Shown here: piece by piece, positions 25,716 through 34,526 of the stretch
How the letters are laid out: the number at the start of each line of letters is the position of its first letter
Numbering within the stretch: the first letter of the stretch is position 1
Assembly (NCBI GenBank): GCA_001683845.1
Contig: LXQI01000008.1
Location: forward strand, 62,001 to 126,000
Direction of reading: 5' to 3'
DNA: 64,000 nucleotides
Origin: Erythrobacter sp. ANT-B3C2
Lineage (GTDB): Bacteria > Pseudomonadota > Alphaproteobacteria > Sphingomonadales > Sphingomonadaceae
Translations under genes and position numbers: made by a program
The notes under the pieces: model-generated
The model's database searches: none
What the model saw: the letters and a program-made list of their open reading frames with translations, nothing else
What the model was told of the DNA's origin: nothing

Positions 25716-27125
25716 ATGGCTGAACAGACTCACGATTACGATGTCCTCGTCATCGGCGCCGGACCTGGCGGCTATGTCGCGGCGATCCGCGCGGCGCAGC
25801 TCGGGCTGAAGGTCGCCTGCGCGGAGAGCCGCGAGGCGCTCGGCGGCACCTGCCTCAATGTCGGCTGCATCCCCTCCAAGGCGCTACTGCACGGATCGGA
25901 GATGTATGCCGAGGCGCATAAGGGCGTGCTCGCCCAATTCGGCGTGCGGTTCGAAAACGTCAGCCTCGATCTATCGGCGATGATGGAAGAGAAGGCGGCG
26001 ACGGTGAAGGGCCTGACCGGCGGCATCGAAATGCTGTTTCGCAAGAACAAGGTTACCTGGCTCAAGGGCCACGCCGCGTTCCAGGATGCGCACACCGTGA
26101 CAATCGGCGAGCAGACGGTCACTGCAAAGGACGTCGTCATCGCCACCGGCTCCTCGGTGACCCCGCTGCCGGGTGTCGAAGTCGACAACGAGGCCGGTGT
26201 GGTGGTCGATTCCACCGGCGCGCTGATGCTTTCGCGGGTGCCGCAGCGGCTGGTGGTCATCGGCGGCGGGGTGATCGGGCTGGAACTGGGCAGCGTGTGG
26301 CAGCGGCTGGACGCCGAAGTGATCGTGGTCGAATTCCTCGACCAGCTGCTCCCGGGCATGGATGGCGAGGTGCGCAAGGAGGCGGCCAAGCTGTTCAAGA
26401 AGCAGGGGCTGGACCTGCGCCTCTCCACCAAGGTCACCGGAGTGAGCGTGGCCGATGGCCGCGCGACCTTGACGCTCGAACCCTCCGCGGGCGGCGAGAG
26501 CGAGCCGCTGGAGGCCGATTGCGTGCTGGTGGCGATCGGGCGACGGCCCAATACGCAAGGACTCAACCTGGAGGCGATCGGGCTGGAGCCCAACAAGCAC
26601 GGGCAGATCGAGACCGATCGCGAATTCCGCACTTCGGTCGATAGCGTCTGGGCGATCGGCGACGTGATCCCCGGCCCGATGCTCGCGCACAAGGCGGAGG
26701 ACGAGGGCATCGCAGTGGCCGAGAACATCGCCGGCGAGACCGGCATCGTGAACCATGCGGTGATTCCCAGCGTCGTCTACACCATGCCCGAGATCGCCGG
26801 CGTGGGGCTGACCGAGGAGGCTGCGCGCAAGGACGGACGTGAGATCAAGGTCGGCAAGTTCCCGATGCTGGCGAACAGCCGCGCCAAGACCAACCGTGAA
26901 ACCACCGGCTTCGTCAAGGTGATCGCCGATGCGCAGACCGACCGCGTGCTGGGCGTGTGGATGATCAACTCGCTGGCCGGGACAATGATCGCGCAAGCAG
27001 CGCAGGCAATGGAGTTCGGCGCCACCTCGGAGGACATCGCCTACACCTGCCACGCCCACCCAACCCAGTCGGAGGCGCTCAAGGAAGCGGCGATGGCGGT
27101 GCAGGGCAAGCCGATCCACATCTGA
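25716..27125 (+). CDS. lpd: Dihydrolipoyl dehydrogenase (E3)
   Basis: A 469-residue FAD flavoenzyme that reoxidises the lipoyl groups of 2-oxoacid dehydrogenase complexes. It has the FAD-binding VIGAGPGGYVAAIRAAQLG, the redox-active disulfide in GGTCLNVGCIPSKALLH, the NAD-binding IGGGVIGLELGSVWQRLDA, WAIGDVIPGPMLAHKAEDEG, and the catalytic histidine-glutamate pair near the end (HAHPTQSEALKEA). It is the last gene of the mdh-suc cluster and probably serves the SucAB complex. The ATG at 25716 has no strong adjacent ribosome site; a GAGAGGAG lies further upstream. Confidence 0.96.
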   Translation: MAEQTHDYDVLVIGAGPGGYVAAIRAAQLGLKVACAESREALGGTCLNVGCIPSKALLHGSEMYAEAHKGVLAQFGVRFENVSLDLSAMMEEKAATVKGLTGGIEMLFRKNKVTWLKGHAAFQDAHTVTIGEQTVTAKDVVIATGSSVTPLPGVEVDNEAGVVVDSTGALMLSRVPQRLVVIGGGVIGLELGSVWQRLDAEVIVVEFLDQLLPGMDGEVRKEAAKLFKKQGLDLRLSTKVTGVSVADGRATLTLEPSAGGESEPLEADCVLVAIGRRPNTQGLNLEAIGLEPNKHGQIETDREFRTSVDSVWAIGDVIPGPMLAHKAEDEGIAVAENIAGETGIVNHAVIPSVVYTMPEIAGVGLTEEAARKDGREIKVGKFPMLANSRAKTNRETTGFVKVIADAQTDRVLGVWMINSLAGTMIAQAAQAMEFGATSEDIAYTCHAHPTQSEALKEAAMAVQGKPIHI

Positions 27126-27194
27126 TCGCCTGCTAATCCTCGTTCACACGGGGCAGATCGATCCTGAGTGTCGGATTGGGAAGAAAGAAGGATA

Positions 27195-27620
27195 ATGATG
27201 AGCCTGCGCCCGTTCCACCTCGCCTTTGCAGTCGATGATCTGGGCGCGGCGCGCGCCTTCTGGGGCGGGCTGATCGGCTGCCGCGAGGGGCGCAGCAGCG
27301 AGCAGTGGATCGATTTCGACTTCTACGGTCATCAGATCGTCGCGCACCTGGCACCCGGAGCGGTGGCGGCGCAGTCGAGCAATCCGGTCGACGGCCACCA
27401 AGTCCCGGTGCCCCATTTCGGCATTGTGCTGGCAATGGAGGACTGGAATGCGCTGGCCGAGCGGCTCCGTGCTGCCGGGGTTGCCTTCGTCGTCGAGCCA
27501 CATGTCCGCTTTCGCGGCCAGCTGGGCGAGCAGGCGACGATGTTCTTCCGCGATCCCGCCGGCAATGCGATCGAAATGAAGGCTTTTGCAGACCTTGCGC
27601 AGCTGTTCGCCCCAAACTGA
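27195..27620 (+). CDS. VOC (glyoxalase/bleomycin-resistance fold) family protein
   Basis: A 141-residue protein with paired beta-alpha-beta-beta-beta modules of the vicinal oxygen chelate fold. Seen: PFHLAFAVDDLGAARAFWGG at the N-terminus, FDFYGHQIVAHL, VPHFGIVL opening the second module and MFFRDPAGNAIEMKAF at the end. Metal-ligand candidates are the His in FHLAF, the His in PHFG and the Glu in IEMK. The substrate is unknown. I use the ATG at 27195 behind AAGAAGG rather than the upstream in-frame GTG at 27168. It is convergent with the next gene; a small GCCC-TAA-GGGC palindrome lies between them. Confidence 0.85.
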   Translation: MMSLRPFHLAFAVDDLGAARAFWGGLIGCREGRSSEQWIDFDFYGHQIVAHLAPGAVAAQSSNPVDGHQVPVPHFGIVLAMEDWNALAERLRAAGVAFVVEPHVRFRGQLGEQATMFFRDPAGNAIEMKAFADLAQLFAPN

Positions 27621-27639
27621 AGGCGCCCTAAGGGCACAC

Positions 27640-28353
27640 TCAGCTGCCCGGTGGGCCCGTTAGGTCGGCGCGGGCCCGGCGGTAGACCTCTTCGTCATAC
27701 TGCCGATCATCGCTCGACGAGCTGTCGCTGTAGCGATTGCCCGTGTAGCCATCGTCGCCATACCGATCATCGTCGTAGCGCCCGTCGCCGTAGCGCTCGT
27801 CGCCGGCCGCTGGATAGCGGGCAGAGCCACCACCGATCTGGACATCGTCGATACGCCCGTCATTGTCGATCCGGCAGGTGAACAGCGCACCGCCCTCGAT
27901 CTCGCCACTGACAAACCAGCCATCGACCCCGCGCGACGCCGATTCAACGGCCGCAACGCGGTCGCGGCCCCGCTCGATTTCGGCGACGCACATATCCACC
28001 GCGCGGTCTATCCCGTTGGTCTGCCATCCGCGCTGGTTGTCGCGGTAGCGCGGGTCCTCAGGGTAAGGATAGCGCGACGGGTATCGGGTGGGATAGCGCT
28101 CGACATCCCGCGAGCGGTTGGCGGCGCTCGCCACCGCGGCGATGCCGCCCAGGATCAGCACGCCGGCGATCACATCGCCCGCGTCGACCCGCTTGTTCCG
28201 GCGCCAATCACGATGATACGCGGCGTTCTCAGCCGAGTTGTCATAGGCGTGGATCGGCGCCTGATAAGGCAGGTCGAGCGCCACTGCAGGCGCTGCGAGC
28301 GAAGCGCAGGCTGCCAGCGCGAATGTGACGGAGAGCCGATTGGTGAACCGCAT
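27640..28353 (-). CDS. Secreted protein with a GDVIAG glycine-rich segment, paralogue of the adjacent gene
   Basis: A 237-residue exported protein (signal peptide about residues 1-25). Shortly after the signal comes DAGDVIAGVLILGGIAAVAS, a hydrophobic Gly/Ala-rich segment that is nearly repeated in the neighbouring gene at 28469. The middle has MCVAEIERGRDRVAAVESAS and two cysteines in a small domain (DMCVAEI; FTCRIDNDGRIDDV). The C-terminus is strongly Tyr/Asp/Arg/Gly-rich and repetitive (ERYGDGRYDDDRYGDDGY). I do not know the function. Such proteins may be envelope-associated. Confidence 0.75.
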   Translation of the reverse strand: MRFTNRLSVTFALAACASLAAPAVALDLPYQAPIHAYDNSAENAAYHRDWRRNKRVDAGDVIAGVLILGGIAAVASAANRSRDVERYPTRYPSRYPYPEDPRYRDNQRGWQTNGIDRAVDMCVAEIERGRDRVAAVESASRGVDGWFVSGEIEGGALFTCRIDNDGRIDDVQIGGGSARYPAAGDERYGDGRYDDDRYGDDGYTGNRYSDSSSSDDRQYDEEVYRRARADLTGPPGS

Positions 28354-28468
28354 TTAATTCCCCTCAGTCAGCCTCGATGCCCAACGGCCAAGCAAAGCCA
28401 AGGTAGACAGCTAGGCGGCACAGGCTTTCTTCGGCCTGAACCGCCTTTCCGATCACACCGCGCGTGAC

Positions 28469-29047
28469 TCAGAGGCCGCGAATGCCACGGTAATTGAGAT
28501 CCACGACCCGGCCGTAGCGAACTTCGCAGGTGAACCGCCCACTATCGTAGCCGCTGTGGCGGTTGTCCCACCCGCGATAATCGCGATCCCAGCCACGGCC
28601 GTAGCGGCTATCGCCCCGCCGCCAATCGCGGCCGGACTGGTTGACCGCGATGCGGCCCTGAACCCTATACCCATCTCGGCGGCGGTCGATCTTGCGAATG
28701 TCGGTCACCTGCGAACGCCCGCCGTAGGAATAGCGGTTGGCATTACGCTCGGCGGCATAGACGCATTGTTCCACCGCATCGCGCGAGCCCGAGCGTCGAT
28801 CGTGGCGGCTGTAGCGATCGTCGTATCGATCATAGTAGCGATCGTTGCCGCGGCTGGCGGCGGAAGCGATGGCGGCGATGCCGCCGATCACCAGCGCACC
28901 GGCGATGATGTCGCCGGCATCGATGCCGTCGTGGCGGTCTCGGTCTCGCCACTGGGCCTGTGCGGGCGTGGCCGAGGCCAGCGCCAGCGCGCCTGCGGCG
29001 AGAACCGCCGCGGTGCCTTTGGCGAATGGGTTTACTATTCGGGTCAT
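28469..29047 (-). CDS. Secreted protein with a GDIIAG glycine-rich segment, Arg/Tyr/Asp-rich
   Basis: A 192-residue exported protein starting at ATG 29047 behind GAGAGGAGC. The signal peptide (about residues 1-32; LAAGALALASATPAQAQ) is followed by DAGDIIAGALVIGGIAAIAS, the element shared with the previous gene. The middle is RYYDRYDDRYSRHDRRSG; then come a cysteine in EQCVYAAERN and a final FTCEVRYGRVVDLNYRG, matching the FTCRIDNDGRIDDV ending of the paralogue's folded domain. The two genes look like a duplication with the low-complexity part moved. Function unknown. Confidence 0.75.
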   Translation of the reverse strand: MTRIVNPFAKGTAAVLAAGALALASATPAQAQWRDRDRHDGIDAGDIIAGALVIGGIAAIASAASRGNDRYYDRYDDRYSRHDRRSGSRDAVEQCVYAAERNANRYSYGGRSQVTDIRKIDRRRDGYRVQGRIAVNQSGRDWRRGDSRYGRGWDRDYRGWDNRHSGYDSGRFTCEVRYGRVVDLNYRGIRGL

Positions 29048-29182
29048 GGGCTGCTCCTCTCTAGCGTAGGCGCGTCGGGCATCGGGCCTTGGAGATCGCA
29101 ACTTAGAGGGCAGCTCGTGAGAGCAGCCTGAATTGAGCCGACAGAGAATATTAATCATACTGGCGCGTTACCTGAACGCTGG

Positions 29183-31336
29183 CTAAGGCGTTTCGAGCCC
29201 AGTCCATTGCGCCAGGAAGCCGAGAATGTCCGCCGCCTCCTCGATTGCCTTGTCGGTCGGCTTGCCCGCGCCGTGCCCTGCCCGCGTCTCGATACGGATC
29301 AGCTGCGGCCGCTCGCCGAGGTCTGCCGCCTGCAGCGCCGCAATGTACTTGAAGCTGTGGCCCGGCACCACACGATCATCTGTATCGGCGGTGGTGACGA
29401 TCAGCGCCGGATATTCGGCCCCGCCGCGGATGTTGTGATAGGGCGAATAGGCCCGCAAGGCGCGGAAATCCGCCTCGCGATCGGGGTAGCCGTAATCGTC
29501 GACCCAATAGCGACCGGCGGTGAAGCGGTCGAACCGCAGCATGTCCATCACGCCCACCGCGGCATTGCCGGCGGCGAACAAATCCGGCCGTTGGTTGACC
29601 ACCGCGCCCACCAGAAGGCCGCCGTTGGAGCCGCCCTGGATGGCGAGGCCGTCCGGCGTGGTGATGCCCTCGGCTTTCAGGAACTCGCCCGCAGCGATGA
29701 AATCGTCGAACACGTTCTGCTTGTTGGCGAGGCGCCCGGCATCGTGCCAGGCCTTGCCATATTCACCGCCGCCGCGGATGTTGGCAAGGGCGTAGGCGCC
29801 GCCCGCTTCGATCCACGCCATCCGGCTGGCCGAGAAGCCCGGCGGCAAGGAGATGTTAAACCCGCCGTAGCCGTAGAGCAGCGTGGGCGCGGGCGTTCCA
29901 CTGGCGGCGAGATCGGCGCGGCGGACGATGAACATCGGCACGCGCGTGCCATCCTTCGAGGTGAAGAAGCGCTGCTCGACCGCGATTGTCTGCGGATCGA
30001 AAGCAAGTTCGGCTTGCGCGAAAACGTCGGTTTCGCCGCTGGCGAGATCGAGGCGGTAGATTGTCGCCGGCCGGTTGAAGCTGGAATAGGAGAAGAAGGT
30101 CTCGCTGTCCCGTGGCCGTCCGGTGAAGCCGCCCACGCTGCCGAGGCCGGGCAACGCCACCGCCGCCCGCTCCTGCCCGGCTAGATCGAACCGGCGCACC
30201 AGCGCGGAAGCGTCCTTCAGGTAGGAGACGAACAGCGTGTCGCCGACGATCGCCGCACCGTCGACGGTCTCGGCCATCTGCGGCACCACCGGCTGCCAAG
30301 CGGGGCTGGCGGCATCGAGATCGATCGAGAGCACACGGTAAAGCGGCGCATCCTTGTTGGTGGCGAACCACAGCCGGCCGCCGACCCCGTCGACGAGTGA
30401 CCAAGCATTCTCGAACCCGGTCACCAGCGGGCGGGCCTGCCAGCCCTGGGTGTTATTCGCGGAGCCCCGATCGTTCAGATCGATCGCGTGAACCTCATAG
30501 CGGTCGTCGGTGCCCAACGAGCTAGTGACGATCGCCCAGCGGCCATCGCTGGTGATGCTGGCGGAATGGCCGCGCTCGGGGTGCTCGGGGGTGGCGAAGA
30601 CCAGCTGGTCCTCGCTCTGCGGCGTGCCGATGCGGTGGTAATAGACCGCCTGGTCGTAATTGAGCGCCTGGAAATCCTGCCCCGCCTGCGGCTCGGGGAA
30701 GCGCGAATAGAGGAAGCCCTCCTCTCCCACCCAGGAGAGACCGGTGAACTTGGCCCAGCGCACCTCTTCGCCCAGCGCCTGGCCGGTGGCGACATCCAGC
30801 ACCCGGATGATCCGCCAGTCCGTGCCGCCATCCTGCACGCTGTAGAGCAGCTTGGTGCCATCGGGCGAAGGCGTCCACCCGCCCAGCGCGGTGGCCCCGT
30901 CATCCGCCCATGCGTTCGGATCGAGCAGCAGCCGCTCGGCCCCGTTCAGCCCCTCGCGCACGTACAGCGGCGACTGGTTCTGGAGCCCCTCGTTGCGGGT
31001 GTAGAAATAGCGTCCGCCGCGCTCGACCGGGGTGGAGAAGCGCTCGTAATCGGTCAGTGCGGCGATGCGCGAACGGAACCAGGCGCGGGCGGGAACCTGC
31101 TCCAGATAGGCATCGGTGACGGCGTTCTGCCGCTCGACCCAAGAGGCGACATCGGCATCATTGCGGACGTCGTTCTCGAGCCAGCGATAGGGATCGGCCA
31201 GCGGTTCGCCGAACTGCGTTTCAACCACGCTGTCGCGGCGGGTTTCCGGATAGTCGGGGGCGGACAATTGCTGGGCCTTGCCGGGCATGGCGAGTGTGAG
31301 GGCGAGGACGGAAGCGGTCAGGATGGATGTGCGCAT
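29183..31336 (-). CDS. Prolyl oligopeptidase family serine peptidase (S9A)
   Basis: A 717-residue exported peptidase that cuts peptides after proline. It has a signal peptide (about residues 1-21; ALTLAMPGKA), the entry motif DPYRWLEND, a beta-propeller with repeating strand patterns, and a C-terminal alpha/beta-hydrolase. The catalytic Ser is in IQGGSNGGLLVGAV, the Asp in TADTDDRVVPGHSFKY and the His in RAGHGAGKPT. The start is set at ATG 31336, which begins the signal peptide; the frame upstream is a shadow. It lies downstream of rplQ on the same strand, with about 160 bases between, and probably has its own promoter. Confidence 0.93.
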   Translation of the reverse strand: MRTSILTASVLALTLAMPGKAQQLSAPDYPETRRDSVVETQFGEPLADPYRWLENDVRNDADVASWVERQNAVTDAYLEQVPARAWFRSRIAALTDYERFSTPVERGGRYFYTRNEGLQNQSPLYVREGLNGAERLLLDPNAWADDGATALGGWTPSPDGTKLLYSVQDGGTDWRIIRVLDVATGQALGEEVRWAKFTGLSWVGEEGFLYSRFPEPQAGQDFQALNYDQAVYYHRIGTPQSEDQLVFATPEHPERGHSASITSDGRWAIVTSSLGTDDRYEVHAIDLNDRGSANNTQGWQARPLVTGFENAWSLVDGVGGRLWFATNKDAPLYRVLSIDLDAASPAWQPVVPQMAETVDGAAIVGDTLFVSYLKDASALVRRFDLAGQERAAVALPGLGSVGGFTGRPRDSETFFSYSSFNRPATIYRLDLASGETDVFAQAELAFDPQTIAVEQRFFTSKDGTRVPMFIVRRADLAASGTPAPTLLYGYGGFNISLPPGFSASRMAWIEAGGAYALANIRGGGEYGKAWHDAGRLANKQNVFDDFIAAGEFLKAEGITTPDGLAIQGGSNGGLLVGAVVNQRPDLFAAGNAAVGVMDMLRFDRFTAGRYWVDDYGYPDREADFRALRAYSPYHNIRGGAEYPALIVTTADTDDRVVPGHSFKYIAALQAADLGERPQLIRIETRAGHGAGKPTDKAIEEAADILGFLAQWTGLETP

Positions 31337-31497
31337 CGGGCTTTCAAGCTGCGGATCGGGAAAAGCAGCCGAATAGGTAAAGCTTGCAACGGCTTTTGCA
31401 ACGCTGGAAAGCGCGGCGCATCGGCTTGCAAGAGACCCGCAAGCCCGGCGCAAGGCCGCTGAAAGCCTCGCGCAGGCGATGCGATTGAGCCTATGGC

Positions 31498-31917
31498 TCA
31501 GGCCTCCTCGAGCTCTTCCTCGTTCTGGACCGGGCCGCTGTCCTGGCCCTTGGCGCTCACATCGCGGTCGACCAGCTCGATGATCGCCATCGGGGCCGCA
31601 TCGGAGGCGCGGAAGCCGGCCTTGATGACGCGGGCATAGCCGCCCTCGCGCCCAGCGTAGCGCTCGGCCAGCACCTCGAACAGCTTGCGCTCCTGCGTAT
31701 CGTCCATCAGCCGCGCATGGGCCAGGCGGCGGTTGGAAAGGCCGCCGCGCTTGGCCAGCGTGATCAGCTTCTCGACATAGGGGCGCAGTTCCTTGGCCTT
31801 GGCCACGGTGGTCTGGATCTGCTCGTGCTTGATCAGGGCGGCGGCCATGTTGCGGAACAAAGCGGCGCGGTGGCCGGACTTGCGCTGCAGCTTGCGGCCG
31901 GAAATTCCGTGGCGCAT
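31498..31917 (-). CDS. rplQ: Ribosomal protein L17 (bL17)
   Basis: A 139-residue 50S protein near the exit tunnel. Diagnostic: [20 protein letters not shown] at the N-terminus, then [16 protein letters not shown] and [16 protein letters not shown] short acidic tail (NEEELEEA) extends the usual core. It is the last gene of the rpsM-rpsK-rpoA-rplQ group; 161 bases with a strong hairpin separate it from rpoA. A small TGAGCC/GGCTCA hairpin includes its stop codon. Confidence 0.97.
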   Translation of the reverse strand: MRHGISGRKLQRKSGHRAALFRNMAAALIKHEQIQTTVAKAKELRPYVEKLITLAKRGGLSNRRLAHARLMDDTQERKLFEVLAERYAGREGGYARVIKAGFRASDAAPMAIIELVDRDVSAKGQDSGPVQNEEELEEA

Positions 31918-32029
31918 TTCGATGTACTCCGTTCGTTATGGGGCCGTGCGAGGTACCCCAGACCAGGCGGCCTTCCGGGCGCCGCCGTTACCCCCGCTTT
32001 TGGCTCACCGCGCGGGCGGCACGCCTGTC

Positions 32030-32073
32030 TGCCAGCAAGCTACCGTTTGCTATGCAAACGTCGCTTGTTGGCA
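32030..32073 (-). repeat. Strong interrupted stem-loop between rpoA and rplQ
   Basis: Two arms of 21 and 20 bases (32030-32050 and 32054-32073) are complementary apart from one mismatch and a small internal loop. They pair TGCCA, CAAGC and CGTTTGC blocks around a TAT loop. The hairpin begins 5 bases after the rpoA stop codon. No T-run follows, so it may be an mRNA processing or stability element rather than an intrinsic terminator. Confidence 0.7.
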
Positions 32074-32078
32074 GCGGC

Positions 32079-33134
32079 TTAGCCAAGCAGCTCTTGTTCG
32101 AGCTTCTTGGCCATTTCCTCGATGTTCTCCGGCGGCCATCCGGGGATGTCCATGCCCAGGCGCAGGCCCATGCTGGAGAGCACCTCTTTGATCTCATTGA
32201 GCGACTTGCGGCCGAAGTTCGGCGTGCGCAGCATCTCGGCCTCGGTCTTCTGGACCAGATCGCCGATGTAGATGATGTTGTCGTTCTTGAGGCAATTGGC
32301 CGACCGGACGGAAAGCTCGAGCTCGTCCACCTTCTTGAGCAGATAGCGGTTGAGCTGGTTGGCGTCGCTCTCGTCCGGCTGCGCGGCCATCCCGATCATC
32401 GGGCTGGACGGCTGCGGCACGCCCTCCTCGAAGTGGACGAACAGCGAGAGCTGGTCCTGCAGGATGCGCGCGGCATAGGCGATCGCATCCTCCGGAATGA
32501 CGGTACCGTCGGTCTCGACTGTGAGGCTCAGCTTGTCGTAATCGAGTTCTTGCCCGACGCGGGCATTATCGACCTTGTAGCTGACCTGGCGGATCGGCGA
32601 GTAGAGCGAATCGATCGGAATTAGGCCGATCGGCGCATCGATCGGGCGGTTCTGCACCGCGGGGACGTAGCCCTTGCCCGTATCGGCGGTCAGCTCCATG
32701 TTGAGCGTGGCGCCCTCGTCGAGATGGCAGATCACCAGATCCTTGTTCAGCACCTCGATATCGCCCGAAACGGCGATATGGCCGGCGGTGACCTCGGCCG
32801 GGCCGGTGGCCGAGAGCTGCAGCCGCTTGGGGCCCTCACCTTCCATCCGCAGCGCGATCTGCTTCACGTTGAGCACGATGTCGGTCACATCCTCGCGCAC
32901 GCCGGCGAGCGAGGAGAACTCGTGGAGCACGTTCTCGATCTTGATCGAGGTGATCGCGGCGCCCTGCAGGCTGGACAGGAGCACCCGGCGCAGCGAGTTG
33001 CCGAGAGTGAGGCCGAAGCCACGCTCGAGCGGCTCGGCCACGAAGGTGGCGCGGCGCTTGGCATCGCCGCCGGTCTTGACGTCGAGGCTGTTGGGCTTCT
33101 TCAGCTCCTGCCAGTTCTTCATATTGACGGCCAT
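32079..33134 (-). CDS. rpoA: RNA polymerase alpha subunit
   Basis: A 351-residue subunit that assembles RNA polymerase and contacts activators and UP elements. The N-terminal domain shows [21 protein letters not shown] and [15 protein letters not shown]. The C-terminal domain has [20 protein letters not shown] and [19 protein letters not shown]. The start [15 protein letters not shown] at 33134 follows TAGGGGA. It is placed as usual between rpsK and rplQ; rpsD is absent from this group, as in other alphaproteobacteria. Confidence 0.97.
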   Translation of the reverse strand: MAVNMKNWQELKKPNSLDVKTGGDAKRRATFVAEPLERGFGLTLGNSLRRVLLSSLQGAAITSIKIENVLHEFSSLAGVREDVTDIVLNVKQIALRMEGEGPKRLQLSATGPAEVTAGHIAVSGDIEVLNKDLVICHLDEGATLNMELTADTGKGYVPAVQNRPIDAPIGLIPIDSLYSPIRQVSYKVDNARVGQELDYDKLSLTVETDGTVIPEDAIAYAARILQDQLSLFVHFEEGVPQPSSPMIGMAAQPDESDANQLNRYLLKKVDELELSVRSANCLKNDNIIYIGDLVQKTEAEMLRTPNFGRKSLNEIKEVLSSMGLRLGMDIPGWPPENIEEMAKKLEQELLG

Positions 33135-33237
33135 GGATGTCCCCTAACGGTAATGACGGCATCGGCCGCGAAGCGTCGTTGACGCCGCGGCCGATGCGAA
33201 GTGCTCTGTCGCGGCGGGCGGCCGCGGCAAGCTTCGA

Positions 33238-33627
33238 TCAGACGCGGCGGCGCTTGGAGGGTCGCACACCATTGTGCGGGATGGACGTCACGTCGCGGAT
33301 CGACGTGATGTTGAAGCCCACGGCCTGCAGCGCCCGCAGGGCGCTCTCGCGGCCGGAACCCGGACCCTTGATCTCCACTTCCAGCGTGCGCACGCCGTGT
33401 TCGGCCGCCTTCTTGCCGGCATCGTCGGCAGCGACTTGCGCGGCATAGGGAGTCGACTTGCGGCTGCCCTTGAAGCCCATCATCCCGGCGCTGGACCAGC
33501 TGATCGCATTGCCCTGCGCATCGGTGATGGTGATCATGGTGTTGTTGAAGCTGGCGTTGACATGCGCCACGCCGCTGGAGATGTTCTTTCGCTCCCGCTT
33601 GCGGATGCGCTGAGGTTCGCGTGCCAT
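33238..33627 (-). CDS. rpsK: Ribosomal protein S11 (uS11)
   Basis: A 129-residue 30S platform protein that lines the mRNA exit. Seen: [53 protein letters not shown], and the basic end [10 protein letters not shown]. Standard length. It lies 66 bases after rpsM and 103 before rpoA. Confidence 0.97.
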   Translation of the reverse strand: MAREPQRIRKRERKNISSGVAHVNASFNNTMITITDAQGNAISWSSAGMMGFKGSRKSTPYAAQVAADDAGKKAAEHGVRTLEVEIKGPGSGRESALRALQAVGFNITSIRDVTSIPHNGVRPSKRRRV

Positions 33628-33693
33628 GGTTCGTATTCCTGTCTTCGATCTTGAGCGGTAAGCGGCGGCCCCGGGCGGAGGGGCGGGTGCGGC

Positions 33694-34062
33694 TTACTTC
33701 TTCTTGCCGGCGATCGGCTTGGACTTGCCCTTGCGGGTGCGCGCGTTGGTGTGCGTGCGCTGACCGCGGACGGGCAGGCCCTTGCGATGGCGCAGGCCGC
33801 GATAGCAGGCGAGATCCATCAGGCGCTTGATGTTCATCGCCGTGTTGCGGCGAAGGTCACCCTCGACCGTGTAATCGGCGTCGATCGTCTCGCGGATCTG
33901 CAGCACCTCGGCATCGGTGAGATCCTGCACGCGGCGCGACAGATCGATGCCCAGCTTCTCGGCAATTTCCAGCGCAGTGCGCGGGCCGATACCATGAATA
34001 TAGGTGAGCGCGATGATCACGCGCTTGTTGGTGGGGATATTGACCCCGGCAATACGAGCCAC
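33694..34062 (-). CDS. rpsM: Ribosomal protein S13 (uS13)
   Basis: A 122-residue 30S head protein contacting the P-site tRNA and the 50S subunit. The N-terminus is [20 protein letters not shown]; the central [16 protein letters not shown]-type segment and the C-terminal [19 protein letters not shown] are typical. It is the first gene after a 464-base spacer that holds a promoter-like sequence, so it probably begins the rpsM-rpsK-rpoA-rplQ transcription unit. Confidence 0.97.
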   Translation of the reverse strand: MARIAGVNIPTNKRVIIALTYIHGIGPRTALEIAEKLGIDLSRRVQDLTDAEVLQIRETIDADYTVEGDLRRNTAMNIKRLMDLACYRGLRHRKGLPVRGQRTHTNARTRKGKSKPIAGKKK

Positions 34063-34236
34063 TTAATTCTCCATGCTCCACAGGGGGAAGGATGGCCGCA
34101 TGGCCGAACCTCCCCCTATCTCATCGCGCTATTCGATTCGTCCGGCCGGGGCCGCGCATGCGTGGGGACGCCGGATAGGCGCGCATCAGCGTTGCGGCCT
34201 GGCCCTGTTTGACCCCGAATGAACGAATGGAACGCG

Positions 34237-34265
34237 CAATTAGGGCGATTCGCCGCTTGCGTCAA
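34237..34265 (-). promoter_or_regulatory. Sigma70-type promoter for rpsM-rpsK-rpoA-rplQ
   Basis: On the minus strand, TTGACG (34260-34265) and TAATTG (34237-34242) are separated by exactly 17 bases. This is close to the housekeeping consensus and is correctly placed upstream of rpsM, implying a leader of about 170 nt. Confidence 0.6.
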
Positions 34266-34336
34266 CAGCGGAAATGGCGAGCGAACGGCCTTGCCGCTGC
34301 CCGCATGGCGCCTGCCCCGCTTGGAACTCGCTCTAT

Positions 34337-34373
34337 AGCGCAGTGCGAGGCGCGCGTCAAAACGCACTGCGCT
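34337..34373 (-). terminator. 11-bp perfect inverted repeat after adk
   Basis: AGCGCAGTGCG (34337-34347) and CGCACTGCGCT (34363-34373) form a perfect 11-bp stem with a 15-base loop. It stands about 155 bases downstream of adk and upstream of the rpsM promoter. No T-run follows the stem, so termination may be factor-dependent; it could also be a protein-binding site. Confidence 0.45.
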
Positions 34374-34526
34374 CGCTCCGGCTCGCCAGACCGCGATACG
34401 CAGGCACGCCCGCGATCCTCGCTAGAGAGGCCAAGCCCATTCCGATCCGGCCCGCGAAGCGTGCGACAAGGGGCGCGCCTGCAAGGGCACTCTCGGATCT
34501 CAACGAGGAGCTGCCGGAAGGTCGGC

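Larger units (their letters stand above)
34063..34526 (-). other. adk-rpsM spacer with promoter and inverted repeat
   Basis: About 464 bases without a gene. It holds the promoter-like pair at 34237-34265 and an 11-bp inverted repeat at 34337-34373, both annotated separately. The rest appears to be the untranslated leader of rpsM (about 170 bases) and the adk 3' region. Confidence 0.6.
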
